64,000 bases of DNA from Nepenthes gracilis (lineage: Eukaryota > Streptophyta > Magnoliopsida > Caryophyllales > Nepenthaceae), in contig BSYO01000013.1 in NCBI GenBank assembly GCA_033239525.1, positions 5,108,501 through 5,172,500 on the forward strand, written 5' to 3'. The translations under genes and the position numbers were made by a program. The notes beneath the pieces are model-generated. The model saw only the letters and a list, made by a program, of their open reading frames with translations. It did not search any database and was not told the origin of the DNA. Below are positions 49,132 through 59,435 of this stretch, in pieces (position 1 is the first letter of the stretch; each line of letters opens with the position of its first letter).

Positions 49132-50750
49132 GAACGCTTACAAAAGCCAACTACTACTCTGCACAACGCTCTCTTCTTTCACCGTCTGATTCTGGTTCTG
49201 GTTCATTCGCGATTGTGAACACGAGAGCCCAAGCTAGTGATCCCGCTAGAGACGTCACCTATCCCAACCAGGACCACGTTGCTGGTACCACGGTCAACGA
49301 GACAATGGGCGGAGTGCCAGCGCCCTTCTTCCAACAGCTGATGGAGCAGATACAGGCCAACAATCGTCTACTCCAAATACTCTGCTCTCAAAATGAGCAG
49401 CGATAGCAAACGGCTCCTCCGGCAGTTGTTCCTACGCCGACCACCAAAAAGGGTGGCCAGAGAAAAAAGAAGTCGGTTAAAAGGCCCGAGAGACCCAAGA
49501 ACAATCTAGTCCCAGCTTCCTCACGCGTTCCTGGCTAGAATAGGCCTGAAGAACGCTCCAGAAGCACAACTCCGCGGGAAAGTCTGGAGAGAAGAAATCC
49601 CTGATACTCTCGGGCAGAAGACAGGCACCCAGTCCAGGAGCGAGCCTCCAAGACTGCCAGGTCTGCCGGAGGCAGTAGCTAACCGGCTGCGAGACCCTCC
49701 ATGGACAGGACGGAGTTGAGGGCTTAACTCAACTCCAAAAGATCTACAAATGCCACTCGCGCAGACCCGCGAGTGGATAAAATTTGGAATCGCGAGTTCC
49801 AAGACGAGGAACATGCTATCGACTTGGACCGATCTCCTTTCACGGCGGAGATCCTGAACCGTCTGCTGGCCAACAAGTTCAAGATGCCTTCCCTTGACTC
49901 GTACGATGGGAGCAGTGATCCGATTGACCACCTAAATCACTTCCGCACCCATCTGAGTCTACAGGGGTTGGAAGACTTAGCGATGTGTCGCTGCTTTCCT
50001 CTCACACTGAATGGAGACGCCCGAATGTAGTTCCATAACCTCCCCTCAGGCACCATCGACAGCTTCCGAGAACTCAGGGACCTCTTCCTAACTCAGTATG
50101 CCTCGAGCCGATGGGAAAAGAAGTAGCTGTGGCATCTTTCCCACATCAAGTAGAAGCCGGGAGAGAACCCACGGTGCTGCCTGGACCGCTTTGTGGCAGA
50201 GGCCAGGCGGATTACCTGGATCACAGAGGAGATGAAATTGAGCAGTTTCATCTCCGCACTGACCTACAGAGACTACTTCAAGCACCTGGCCCACAAGAAT
50301 CCTCAAACCTTCTGGGAAGCGGAGTCCATCACCCGGGCCTATGCTGCAGCGGAGGAGGACAACGAGGCAAAACGCCCAGAGCAGGCAGATCAGCCTCAAT
50401 CCTTCTGTGATCACTCCCATCAAAAGCAACAGCGGATTGGGCCCTCGGAATGCAGAGACTACGGGCCCACCGGCTTCACACCTCTGACGGACATGTGCTC
50501 GAACGTCCTCTTACAAATCAACGGGGAGAAGTTCTTAAAGTGGCCAAAATCACTAAAGAAGGACTCTGGGAACCAGTCGAAGTACTGCGATTTTTACCAC
50601 TCTGCTGGGCATTCAACTGAGGATTGCAAGACGCTGCAGAGGAAAATCGAGGAGCTGATTCGCAATGGGCACCTCACCAAGTTCGTCAGGGGTTTCGGAC
50701 AGAGCTCTGGAGCAGCTGACGGAGAGGGGCCAGAGCAGTCTCCTTCCTAA
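49116..50750 (+). pseudogene. gag of the Tat-lineage element, with stops
   Basis: A single phase runs from 49116 to 50750 with at least eight stops, among them TAG at 49404, 50028, 50124 and 50151. Recognisable parts are IVNTRAQ near the N terminus, a capsid-like domain at about 49773-50400 (REFQDEEHA, SYDGSSDPIDHLNHF, FWEAESITRAYAAAEED) and a zinc-knuckle-like motif near 50580-50635 (YCDFYHSAGHSTEDC). It encodes the structural protein that packages the element's RNA. With this many stops no full Gag can be made. Confidence 0.8.
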
Positions 50751-50867
50751 AATCGGGTTGAAGTAGGGGTGGTTAACATGATCACCACCCGGCCTGCTAA
50801 GAGTCCAGCCGACGGCGAGGAACAGTAGACTGGGAGGAAGAAGCAACGAATGGCCGACAACACTATC

Positions 50868-53800
50868 AGCTTCAATAGTGATGATTTAACTCATGTAATA
50901 TCCCCTCATGCTGATCCCCTCGTTGTATCCGTGCTCGTTTTAGATGGTAGTGTCGACTACCAACTGAAATGAGTGTTCATTAATAAAGGAAGTTTTAGAG
51001 ATTTGCTTTATATGGACGCGTTCTTCAAATTAGGCTTAAAAAAATTAACTAAAACCCTGCCGATGGACTATTGTATGGCCTTGACAACGAGTCTGTGCCT
51101 GTTCAGGGGACCATCCAATTGGAGGTCACCTTGCGTACGTATCCGAAAACAACAAGCAGAACGCTTACCTTCCTGGTGGTCGACTTACATTCTGTGTATA
51201 ACGTCATACTAGACAGACCTTGCTTGACAGTGTTTGGGACAATCACCTCGATTCCGTACCTCAAGATGAAGTTTCCAACGCCTTACGATGTAGGAGAGGT
51301 GCTGGGTGACCAGGTTACTGGACGAACCTGTTACATGTCTCAGATTGCTCCTAGCAGCAGCACTAGAACAGTTGGTGAACTCAACCATTGGGACAAGGCG
51401 ACCCTTCAGCAAGCGCAGCCTGGTGAAGCCACGGATCTAGTCCCACTGGACCCGAAAGAATCAAAAAAGTGGGTACAGATCGGCGGCTCACTCACTGTAT
51501 CACTACACGATGAATTGATCACGTTCTTGCAACAGAACGCTGGCCTCTTCGCATGGACTCCAGCGAATATGCCTGGGATTCCGGCGGAGGTGATGGTCCA
51601 CAAGTTGGGATTAGATCCTAGCCAAAAACCCGTCAGGCAGAAGCGGAGAAATCACTCCGTTGAAAAGCTGATCGCCATCCGAGAGGAGGTGAAGAAGTTG
51701 TTGGACGCAGGCTTCATTAGAGAATTCCACTGCCCGAACTGGCTCTCTAATGCCGTCCTGGAGAAGAAAAGCAACCGAAAATGGCAAATGTGCGTCGATT
51801 TTACCGACGTCAACAAGGCCTGCCCGAAGGACAGCTTTCTCTTGCCCAAGATTGACTTGCCGATTGACTCGACGGCCGGACATGAACTGCTAAGCTTCAT
51901 GGACGCCTATTGGGGTAACAACCAGATCCGAATGAGTCCAGAAGACGATGAATACACCCTGTTCGTGACTAATTTGGGGATCTATTGCTACAAGGTGATG
52001 CCTTTCGGACTAAAAAAAGCTGGAGCAACCTACCAACGGTTAGTCAACAAAATGATCAAAAAACATATTTGTCGCAACATGGAGTTCTACGTCGACGACA
52101 TGCTCATTAAGAGCAAGGTCACCAGTGACCACATCCGCGACATGGCAGAATCATTCGAGGTGCTCCGTAAGCATCACATGAAGCTGAACCCAGCTAAGTG
52201 TGTCTTCGAAGTAGCCTCCGGTAAATTTCTGGGTTTCATCGTCTCCCAATGGGGGATTGAGGTAAACCCAGAGAAGATCATGGCTTTCGCCGATATGGCT
52301 CCACCACGGAGCGTGAAGGACGTCCAGCGATTGACTAGACGGCTGGCAGCACTATCCTGCTTCCTCGTAAAGTTGGCGATAAGTACCAGCCCTTCTTCAA
52401 GACTCTTAGAGGGATAAAATCCAACAGGTTTCAATGGATGGCGGATTGCTAGACAGCCTTCGATGAACTGAAGCGATATCTGGCCAGTCCACCGTTTCTA
52501 GTGTCACCCAAGGGCGGAGAGGAACTATGCCTTTACCTGGCAGTGTCGGAGGCGTCCCTCAGCTCTGTCCTCGTGCACCAGGACTCTGACACTCAGCGGT
52601 TGGTCTACTACGAGAGTAAAATGTTAACCAGCCCAGAGACCCGCTACACGCGGGCAGAAAAGCTTGCCTTGGCACTTATATTCTCGCGCGGAAGTTAAAG
52701 CCCTACTTTTAGGCCCACTGGATAGTGGTCCTCACGGATCAGCCTCTGAAAAGTATACTCTAAAAACCCGATGTTTCTGGACTGTTAGTAAAATGGGCTA
52801 TCGAGTTGGGTGAGTTCGACATCAATTTGGCCCGTGCTGTTCTAAAGCGCGCGGTATCGATTTCATTATCAAACTACAACCCCATTCTCGAGAACAGCAA
52901 GAAAGCAGGCGAATCACTTGTGAGTTTCGGAGTGGATACTCCACGTGGATGAATCGTCCGCGGACACTGGCAGTGGCGCCGGAGTGGTCCTTACGACCTC
53001 CGATGGATTTGAAGTGAAATACTCCCTCAGGCTCAATTTTCTGGCGACCAATAACGTTGCCAAGTACGAGGACTTGTTAGCCGGACTACGATTAGCCAAG
53101 GAATGCTCTACCAGAAAATTGACAGTTTACAGCGACTTTGAGCTAATCATTAACCCGGTTAACGGAGGCTTTGAGACTAACAACCCTCACTTGGCCAAGT
53201 ACTTGGCAAAGGCAAGGGAGGTCGCCCAGGGTTTCGACAAGTTAACCCTGATCCATGTTCCCCAAACTGAAAACTAGAAGGCGGACCAGCTAGCCAGAGC
53301 AACTGCAGCCGAGAATTCGGAGCAGTACTCGAGGGACATGCAGGAGATCCTAAACACTCACAGTATCGAGAAACAAGAGGCAATACAGATTTTCGAAGAA
53401 GAAAATTAGATGACGCCTTACCTTAATTATCTGGCTGACGGATCGTTGCCAGAGGACGCGGAGAAGACCAAGCAGATCAGGAAGACGGCTGGCTGGTATA
53501 CTGTGGTGGACGAACGGCTATATCGCCGTGGCTACTCAATCCCATACCTCCGATGCCTAACCCCCAAAGAGGCTGACTACGCTTTAGGCGAAGTCCACAT
53601 CATGATCTGCGGATCGCACATTGGCGGAAAAAACTTAGCATTCAAGGTCATGCGCCAGGGCTACTACTGGCCAACGATGAAAAAGGACGCGCTTGAGTTT
53701 GTGAAGAAATGTGAAAGCTGCTAGCTTCATAGCAACCTTCACCACCAGCCGTCCGCGGACCTGAAGACTCTTCAGGCCCCTTAGCCCTTCGCGCAATGGA

Positions 53801-54620
53801 GGCTCAATCTCCTCGGCCCGTTTCCCATTGCCACAGGGCAAAGGAAGTTCATCATCGTGAGTATCAGCTACTTCACTAAGTGGGTCGAGGCCATCCCACT
53901 GGAAAAAATTACGAAGCATAACGCCCTAGAATTCCTCCGTCAGAACATCATTTGTAGATTCGGCGTCCCCGAGGTTGTGGTGACCGACTATGGGACCCAA
54001 TTCTCGAAAAAATGCTTCACCAAGTATTGCGCCAACCTTGGTATCAAGTTGGTCCACACCTGGGTGGCATACCCCCAAGCGAATGGACAGGTGAAGGTTA
54101 TGAAATGAACGCTGCTTCACGGGTTAAAACTTAAGCTGGAGGACGCAGGGGGTTCCTAGGAGAACGAGCTCCCCTCTATCCTTTGATATTACCGGACAAC
54201 TCCAAAGGAACTAACGCTCGAGACGCCCTTCAGCCTCTGTTACTGGACTGAGGCGGTGATTCCGGTTGAAATCGGGCTTTCGAGTCTTAGGTGGAGTCCT
54301 TCGACCCGTTGGCTAACTCTCAAAAAATCAGGAAGCACCTAGACTTACTAGAAGAAGCCCGCGACGCCGCCAGAATACGGACAGCGGCCTACCAATATCG
54401 GAATGCTCGATACTACAACAAAAAGGTTAAGGCACAACGGTTCGATGTTGGAGACCTGGTCCTACGAGGCGTCGAAGCCACAGGTAAGCTGGCAGGCCGC
54501 AATAAGCTCTCCCCTGATTAGGAAGGGTCGTTCCTTGTCTCTGTCGTCCTACGAAACGGAGCCTACAAGCTCCGGAGCCAGGACGGGAAGCTGGTTCTAC
54601 GAACGTGAAATACGATCCAC
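50868..54620 (+). pseudogene. pol of the Tat-lineage element, broken
   Basis: Order of domains: protease (about 50880-51330; the active-site Asp position reads Asn in FINKGS), reverse transcriptase (about 51600-52330, with YVDD at 52088-52099), RNase H (about 52440-52900), second RNase H (52945-53277, acidic residues in DESSAD, KYEDLL and YSDF), integrase zinc region (about 53560-53725), integrase core (about 53800-54110) and the C-terminal GDLVLR region (about 54430-54620). Frameshifts lie near 51060, 52375 and 52690, and between 54110 and 54290. Stops include TGA 50970, TAG 52450, TAG 53275, TAG 53407, TAG 53722, TGA 54106 and TAG 54519. In the integrase core the first Asp and the final Glu positions are replaced (ISYFTKW; QVKVMK). 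It is inactive. The longest intact part is 51071-52417 (448 codons). Confidence 0.85.
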
Positions 54621-54827
54621 CTCAGGCGCTACTTCCAGTAGAAGGCGCAGGTACGCGTTTGCATTGTTGTGTGTATGTACTTTTGCGTGCTTATTTTAAA
54701 TGTGCCAAAATAAGTGTTTACTTAGCATACTGCCTGCCACTCCTATGTGCATGTATATGTGTTTGCTTTACAGGTTACCTGACCTAGACTACCCATAAGT
54801 TGAAAGGGTCCTCACCGTCTCATTAAT

Positions 54828-55107
54828 AAACCCTGGTCATCCAGGCGGCCCACAAGTGGTTGAATAGGAACCTCGGTCATCCAATCAGTCAATTATTGGT
54901 TGTATTTAAACCCTGGTCATTCAGCTGGCCCGAAAGCGGTCTAATCTAAATCCTGGTCATTTAGGTGGCCCATAAATGATCTAATATGAACCTCGGTCAT
55001 TCGATCGGCCCGAGAGCCGTCGTAATAAACCCTGGTCATCCAGGCGGCCCATTAGCGGTCGTATCTAAACCTTGGTCATCCAAATAGCCCGATAACTGTC
55101 AAAATCT
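54828..55107 (+). repeat. Tandem repeat, about 40-bp unit, 7 copies, after pol
   Basis: Units start at 54828, 54869, 54908, 54948, 54989, 55027 and 55067. Each has AACCCTGGTCATCCAGG.GGCCC followed by a variable part with GxGGTC. Two unit types alternate (CCTGGTCAT and CCTCGGTCAT). Tandem repeats between pol and the 3' LTR are known in Tat-lineage elements. Confidence 0.85.
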
Positions 55108-55358
55108 TAGGGGGCTTACACAGCACACGTAACGACCTCATCTACGAGAAGATAGCATGATCAGTCAGCGACGGTCGAAGGGAGAAGCATCTTTCTCCAA
55201 CGAAGGCCGCCCAAGTTAGCACTTGGGCAGCGCCACCAGGCTGGTTAGGACAACCGCCCACAAAGCCTTAGGACCTCACTCCTTAGGCAGCACAACAATG
55301 GCAGCCGGCCAACAAGAGCAGTAAAGGCAAATGGACACAAAATTGAAAGAACTTCCAC

Positions 55359-55364
55359 TTTATT
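55359..55364 (-). terminator. AATAAA signal of the antisense gene
   Basis: On the minus strand AATAAA lies about 30 bases after the end of the antisense reading frame in the tandem-repeat-to-LTR region. Placement fits a polyadenylation signal for that gene. Confidence 0.45.
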
Positions 55365-55391
55365 GCTTCCAAATGTGTTACAAATTACATT

Positions 55392-55932
55392 TTATGTACA
55401 TAAATACAACCAAGTCTCCGCCACAAACGGCGTCCCCGTATACAGCTCTGGCACCAGGCCCCAACCCTTTGCAAAGGGCCAGGTCTCCCCCACGCTCACG
55501 AAGAAAAATCGGTTCTTCCAGTTCTTGAGCGAGTCGTAGATGAACGTGTTTATTTTCAGGCCAGAATACAGGACGAGCGATATCCATTCGCCCCCCTGGT
55601 TTATTTTGAAGAGGCCCTTCACCATCGGCATTCTTAACCCTCTGGAATGTTTTCAAAGGAAAATACAGAGGGTGCGAATATACCGTATGGCGTTGAGCAA
55701 TCGGGACTTGTAGGGCTCGCAGGACGGACAGCAAGTCGTCTGGCAGAGGAAGACGGAGGCCGCTCCTCAGGTGGGCCTCGTAAATTGTCATGTGCCCTGT
55801 CGATGGAGAAAAAGCTCTGTCGTCCTTCCCCGGGACCCTCCAAGCAATATCCTTCGGAATATTAAACTCAATGCAAAGTGCTTTTACATCACCCTCTCTA
55901 AGGACGGAAGCGATGTCGGCGACAGAGACCAT
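55392..55932 (-). pseudogene. Antisense extra gene of the retrotransposon, putative gypsy-type transposon protein, frameshifted
   Basis: On the strand opposite to gag-pol. It starts at 55932 (MVSVADIASVLREG) and contains HMTIYEAHLRSGLRLPLPDD and LSVLRALQVPIAQ, which resemble the plant family called putative gypsy-type transposon or Transposase_28 (PF04195 as I recall it). The first phase runs through FQRVKNADG at about 55625. The typical continuation (a segment with NWKNRFFFVS and ETWPFAKGWG) is in another phase ending at 55392, so a one-base shift lies near 55625. The role of such proteins is not known; extra genes, often antisense, are described in Tat-lineage elements. A polyadenylation signal follows at 55359. 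The shift may be a true lesion or a sequence error. Confidence 0.65.
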
Positions 55933-56242
55933 GGCTTACAGGAAGGGCTAGGGTTTCTCAGAGAAGCTAAGTCGAAGATGAAGAAGACGAAGCAAGGAGG
56001 CAAAGAAGGATTTCGAAGCCTGGAGGGAAACTTGAATGCCGAAACGCTTGAAAACCCCTCAGAAAGGACGTCGTCAGTCCTACCACGTGTCGCCTCCCAG
56101 TTTGGCCCTTCAAAAGGCAAATCTCAAGCGCATTAATGGCCCGGATATCTGCCTAACCAAAAGAAGACGCGTGTCTACGTTTGGCTTGCAAGCCGACTGA
56201 TGGCCAGGCGTTAGTCAGGGCTCGCAGAAAGCCATTCGAATT

Positions 56243-56406
56243 CTGGCCAAAGACAGTCAACAAGTTCGATAACATTCTTCTCCGGAACTGACCAAAGACG
56301 GTCAACAGTTTTGGTCAACATTCTTCTCCGGAACTGACCAAAGATGGTCAACAGTTTTGGTCAACATTCTTCTTCGAAACTGACCAAAGACGGTCAACAG
56401 TTACGG
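56243..56406. promoter_or_regulatory. Tandem array of W-box-like sites, 46-bp unit
   Basis: About 3.5 copies of a 46-bp unit; full units start at 56273, 56319 and 56365. Each has TGACCAAAGACGGTCAACAG and TTTTGGTCAAC. GGTCAA (TTGACC on the other strand, the core that WRKY factors bind) occurs at 56300, 56313, 56346, 56359 and 56392, and AGTCAA at 56255. The array lies between the 3' LTR and the start of the antisense gene (55932), upstream of that gene on its strand. A regulatory role is inference. Confidence 0.6.
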
Positions 56407-56529
56407 TCCACTTCCCTCTCCGCCTTTCATAGGGTCCTCTGGAATCCTCAAACGACGAAAGGCAGTGAGGGGCATCTAATCATGAACATACCGGAGGCCA
56501 GAATTTTGGCTACCGGCATGGGAGGCTAG

Positions 56530-57718
56530 TGATGGATACGCCGAAATATGGGCTGGCCCAAGGCCAACGGAGGCCCAAAACGACCTACTGGACGGTCAAC
56601 TTAAAACGCCCAACAGACGCTGGGCGCCCAAGTCCTCGGGGCCCAAGATAATAACGCCGACCTTCCGTGCGGAGTGGATAACTCAGCGCTGCGAGACAAA
56701 ACTCGAGCCTCGATCTGATGCACGTAGCGGCAGGCCCAAAGGCTTCAACTCCGCTATGGCCCAGCCCAAACCAGCAAAATGACACGTGCACGAAAAGCAA
56801 CAGTCTTCTCATGGCCACGTGTCCTCCTAAAACCTGATCTTCTCCAAAAAAAAAGGTAGCAATGATCTCAGCGCGAACAAAACGGTCACAAAAGCATGAG
56901 ATAGTCTGAAGATCCATTGCACTGTGCAATAGAAAGAGGATTCATCAAATCATGACTATCAGGCCCACCAACTCTGAGGAGGCCATCACTGTCAGTCCAA
57001 GAGGAGCACGCCACCTTGACCAGAGGAAGAGGCTCTCCTGCTGTCCATAAAGACTTAAGGTCTTCGTCCTGGAAGACACATACTCTTACATGCTTTCATA
57101 GACTCTTACAAACTCTTACAGGCTTTCATACACTCTTAAACGCTCTCTTGCATGCATTTTGAGATGCCCATTCGCATATACATAAACTTCCTTAGAAACA
57201 AAAGCTCTCTTACTCACTCTGTAATTTATCTTCCTAAGAACACTGAAAACGAGCTTCCTGAAGGACTTTCTACAGTCTTTCACACGAACGCTTACAGAGC
57301 TTGAACAGAGGCTCTTCTCCTCTTTCTCTCTACACAAGCGCTCGTCCTCCAATCTCACGAGAGGCCTCCGGATTCCTGGAGACCTCTTTGGCCTTCTGAG
57401 ACTCATTCCCTAAAGTTTCCACGATTTTGGGATGTCGCTTCCTTACGCTCTCTGTGAGCAGGAAGCAAAAACCTACATTCCCAACAGGCCGACACTCCAA
57501 ACCGTCTCACTCTCTATCTCTCTTTTGCTTTCCAGTTACCTTCATTGCTTAAAAGGCTTTACTGATTTGAGCGTAGGAGTATTTTCGATGGAACAACCTC
57601 CCGCCCCATGACGACTTCTCGCTCGTTTTTTTAAAGTATGCATGGATTGGCTCATGAATGAATTAGCCAAATAATCCGCATTTAATCCGAATTTGTTTGA
57701 AGTCGGATCCAGGAAGCA
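56530..57718 (+). repeat. 3' LTR of the Tat-lineage element
   Basis: Begins TGATGGATAC after GGGAGGCTAG, a weak polypurine tract, and ends AGGAAGCA at 57718. Aligns along its length with the 5' LTR; divergence is several percent with small indels near the start, so the insertion is not recent. Contains repeated CTTACATGC/CTTTCATA/GACTCTTACA words around 57085-57150. Confidence 0.8.
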
Positions 57719-59104
57719 AGAATTTATGTTTTATTTTTTGATTATCACAAATTTGTCATTAAGACACATAATTCAATGACTAATTAGAAAAAGAAAAAAT
57801 CATCTAAAAGTACTTTATATAATTTAATGTTTACATTTGCATTATGCCACAAAAATGATGCACTTCAAGGGTGAGAAACAACGCCCCCATATCAATTGCA
57901 GGCTGTTTAATATAAATTTGATGACCTTAATTTTTGTTTTTTAAAATTATTTTTAATTTAAAAAAAAATAAAATTATTAGACCATTAAATTTATATTCAA
58001 CTGTCTAAAATATGGTACACAAATGATAAACCCTATCCCTTAGGTGAATCACCCCCTCATTCCATGTCTCTCGAAGCCTTCCATAAACTAAAGTACTTGG
58101 ATTTATTTGCCACTACCTAAGTTGATTTATTATTTAGAAGATTGGTGCCCTTTGCCACTATCGATAGACTTGTTTTTTGTTTTTTTCTGAAAGTGGGTGC
58201 CCTTTCACCATCATCATATAACCACTTTAGCATTGTTTTATGTTATTTAAATTATTTTATTACAATTCAAAGGCCGCAAATTTTTATTATAAAAAAGCAT
58301 TTTATATTGTATGAATAAACAGTACCATATATATTTGATCAATTTTAAATTTTATTATATAAAAATCTTATTAGTCTACACAATAAATCGTTCTCGATTA
58401 TTCTTTATTTGGCTATTAGGGGCATGCTATACCATTAAATTATTGGTTGGTAAAAGATGATATGTTTTTATTTTATTTTATTGAGTATAAAATTGGTCAT
58501 GTCGTTTACTTGCCAATTTAGACTTTGTAAAATTTAGCATTTTTAAATTATTCTTAGTGTGGGTATAGTCTGGTGAAATCTAGATTTCATCTCCCATTTA
58601 ATAATCTTTATCTACAGAAAAAAAAAAGAATATTGGTAATTGAGCATGTTTTATAAAGATTTTTATTTTTCTTTATTAATGAGCATTTTTTATGAACTTA
58701 GGATTTCTATTTCTAAAGGAGCATGAAAATAAGAATTAAGATCCTCTAAAAGCCACAAACTCAATGCTACCATAAAACTCGTGAAGAGTCAAATTATAGA
58801 TAAATAATATTAAAATGATATCTTAATTATATATTTTTAGTAATATAACATTCTATTCAAATATTAATATTAACAGGCCCACAACAAAGGATTGATGAAT
58901 AAATAATATCATATCACTTAAAAATATTGTGAAAGGAGTTAAATGATATTTCAAATATATCTAATTATATAATAATATGAAGAAAAAAAGAGAAAGGAGA
59001 AGGTAAGGGAAAAATAAATTTGGGGATCTTCCTTTTTTTTTAAGGAGAAGTAACACTCTTTCTCCAAATTTGATTATTGGGTAAAAACTTAATTGTCAAG
59101 ATTT
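57719..59104. other. Right-arm DNA after the Gypsy element
   Basis: Pairs with about 16080-17495 of the left arm, high similarity, no gene. The part from 59017 belongs to a MITE-like element. Confidence 0.6.
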
Positions 59105-59435
59105 AAAAATAAAATATATTAAATATAGCTATATTTTTAGTTTTTTCATAATATTAATATTTATTAAATTTAATACCTAACAAATATAAAAAGTTCACAT
59201 TTTAGTGCAAAAGAATAATATGAGAAAAATGATTTTACAAAGAAATAAATAAAAAGATAAAAGATTGAACTACATATAAGATGAACTTGGGATCTTACTT
59301 TTTTAAAAAATAAATATAATTCTACTTATTTGGATAGCTAGATTAAAAAATAAGGGTTATGCATTTCTTCACAAAAAGTAGGACGTTACTTCTCCAATGA
59401 CTTTTTTTTTTAAGAGAAATCAGATCCCCAAATCT
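59017..59435. mobile_element. MITE-like element (right-arm copy)
   Basis: Inverted partner of 15755-16179, with ends AAATTTGGGGATC and GATCCCCAAATCT. The left end of the 3.8 kb tandem unit (59105) falls inside it, and a truncated third copy occurs at 62907-63236. Confidence 0.4.

Larger units (their letters stand above)
47908..57718 (+). mobile_element. Ty3/Gypsy retrotransposon, Tat lineage, degraded
   Basis: A 9.8 kb element with two LTRs, gag, and pol in the order protease, reverse transcriptase, RNase H, second RNase H, integrase. Then come a tandem repeat, an antisense extra gene and a second tandem array. A second RNase H and a long region between pol and the 3' LTR with an extra gene are known traits of the Tat lineage. 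It is found only in the right arm, so it inserted after the inverted duplication. I see no target duplication (CATAC on the left, AGAAT on the right), and about 200 bp of host present in the left arm (17495-17700) is missing, so a deletion probably removed one flank. The reading frames carry many stops and several shifts: the copy is not autonomous. Confidence 0.9.

Noticed and set aside
55331..56136. Plus-strand frames overlapping the antisense gene
   Set aside because: Shadows of the minus-strand frame that carries the recognisable motifs.
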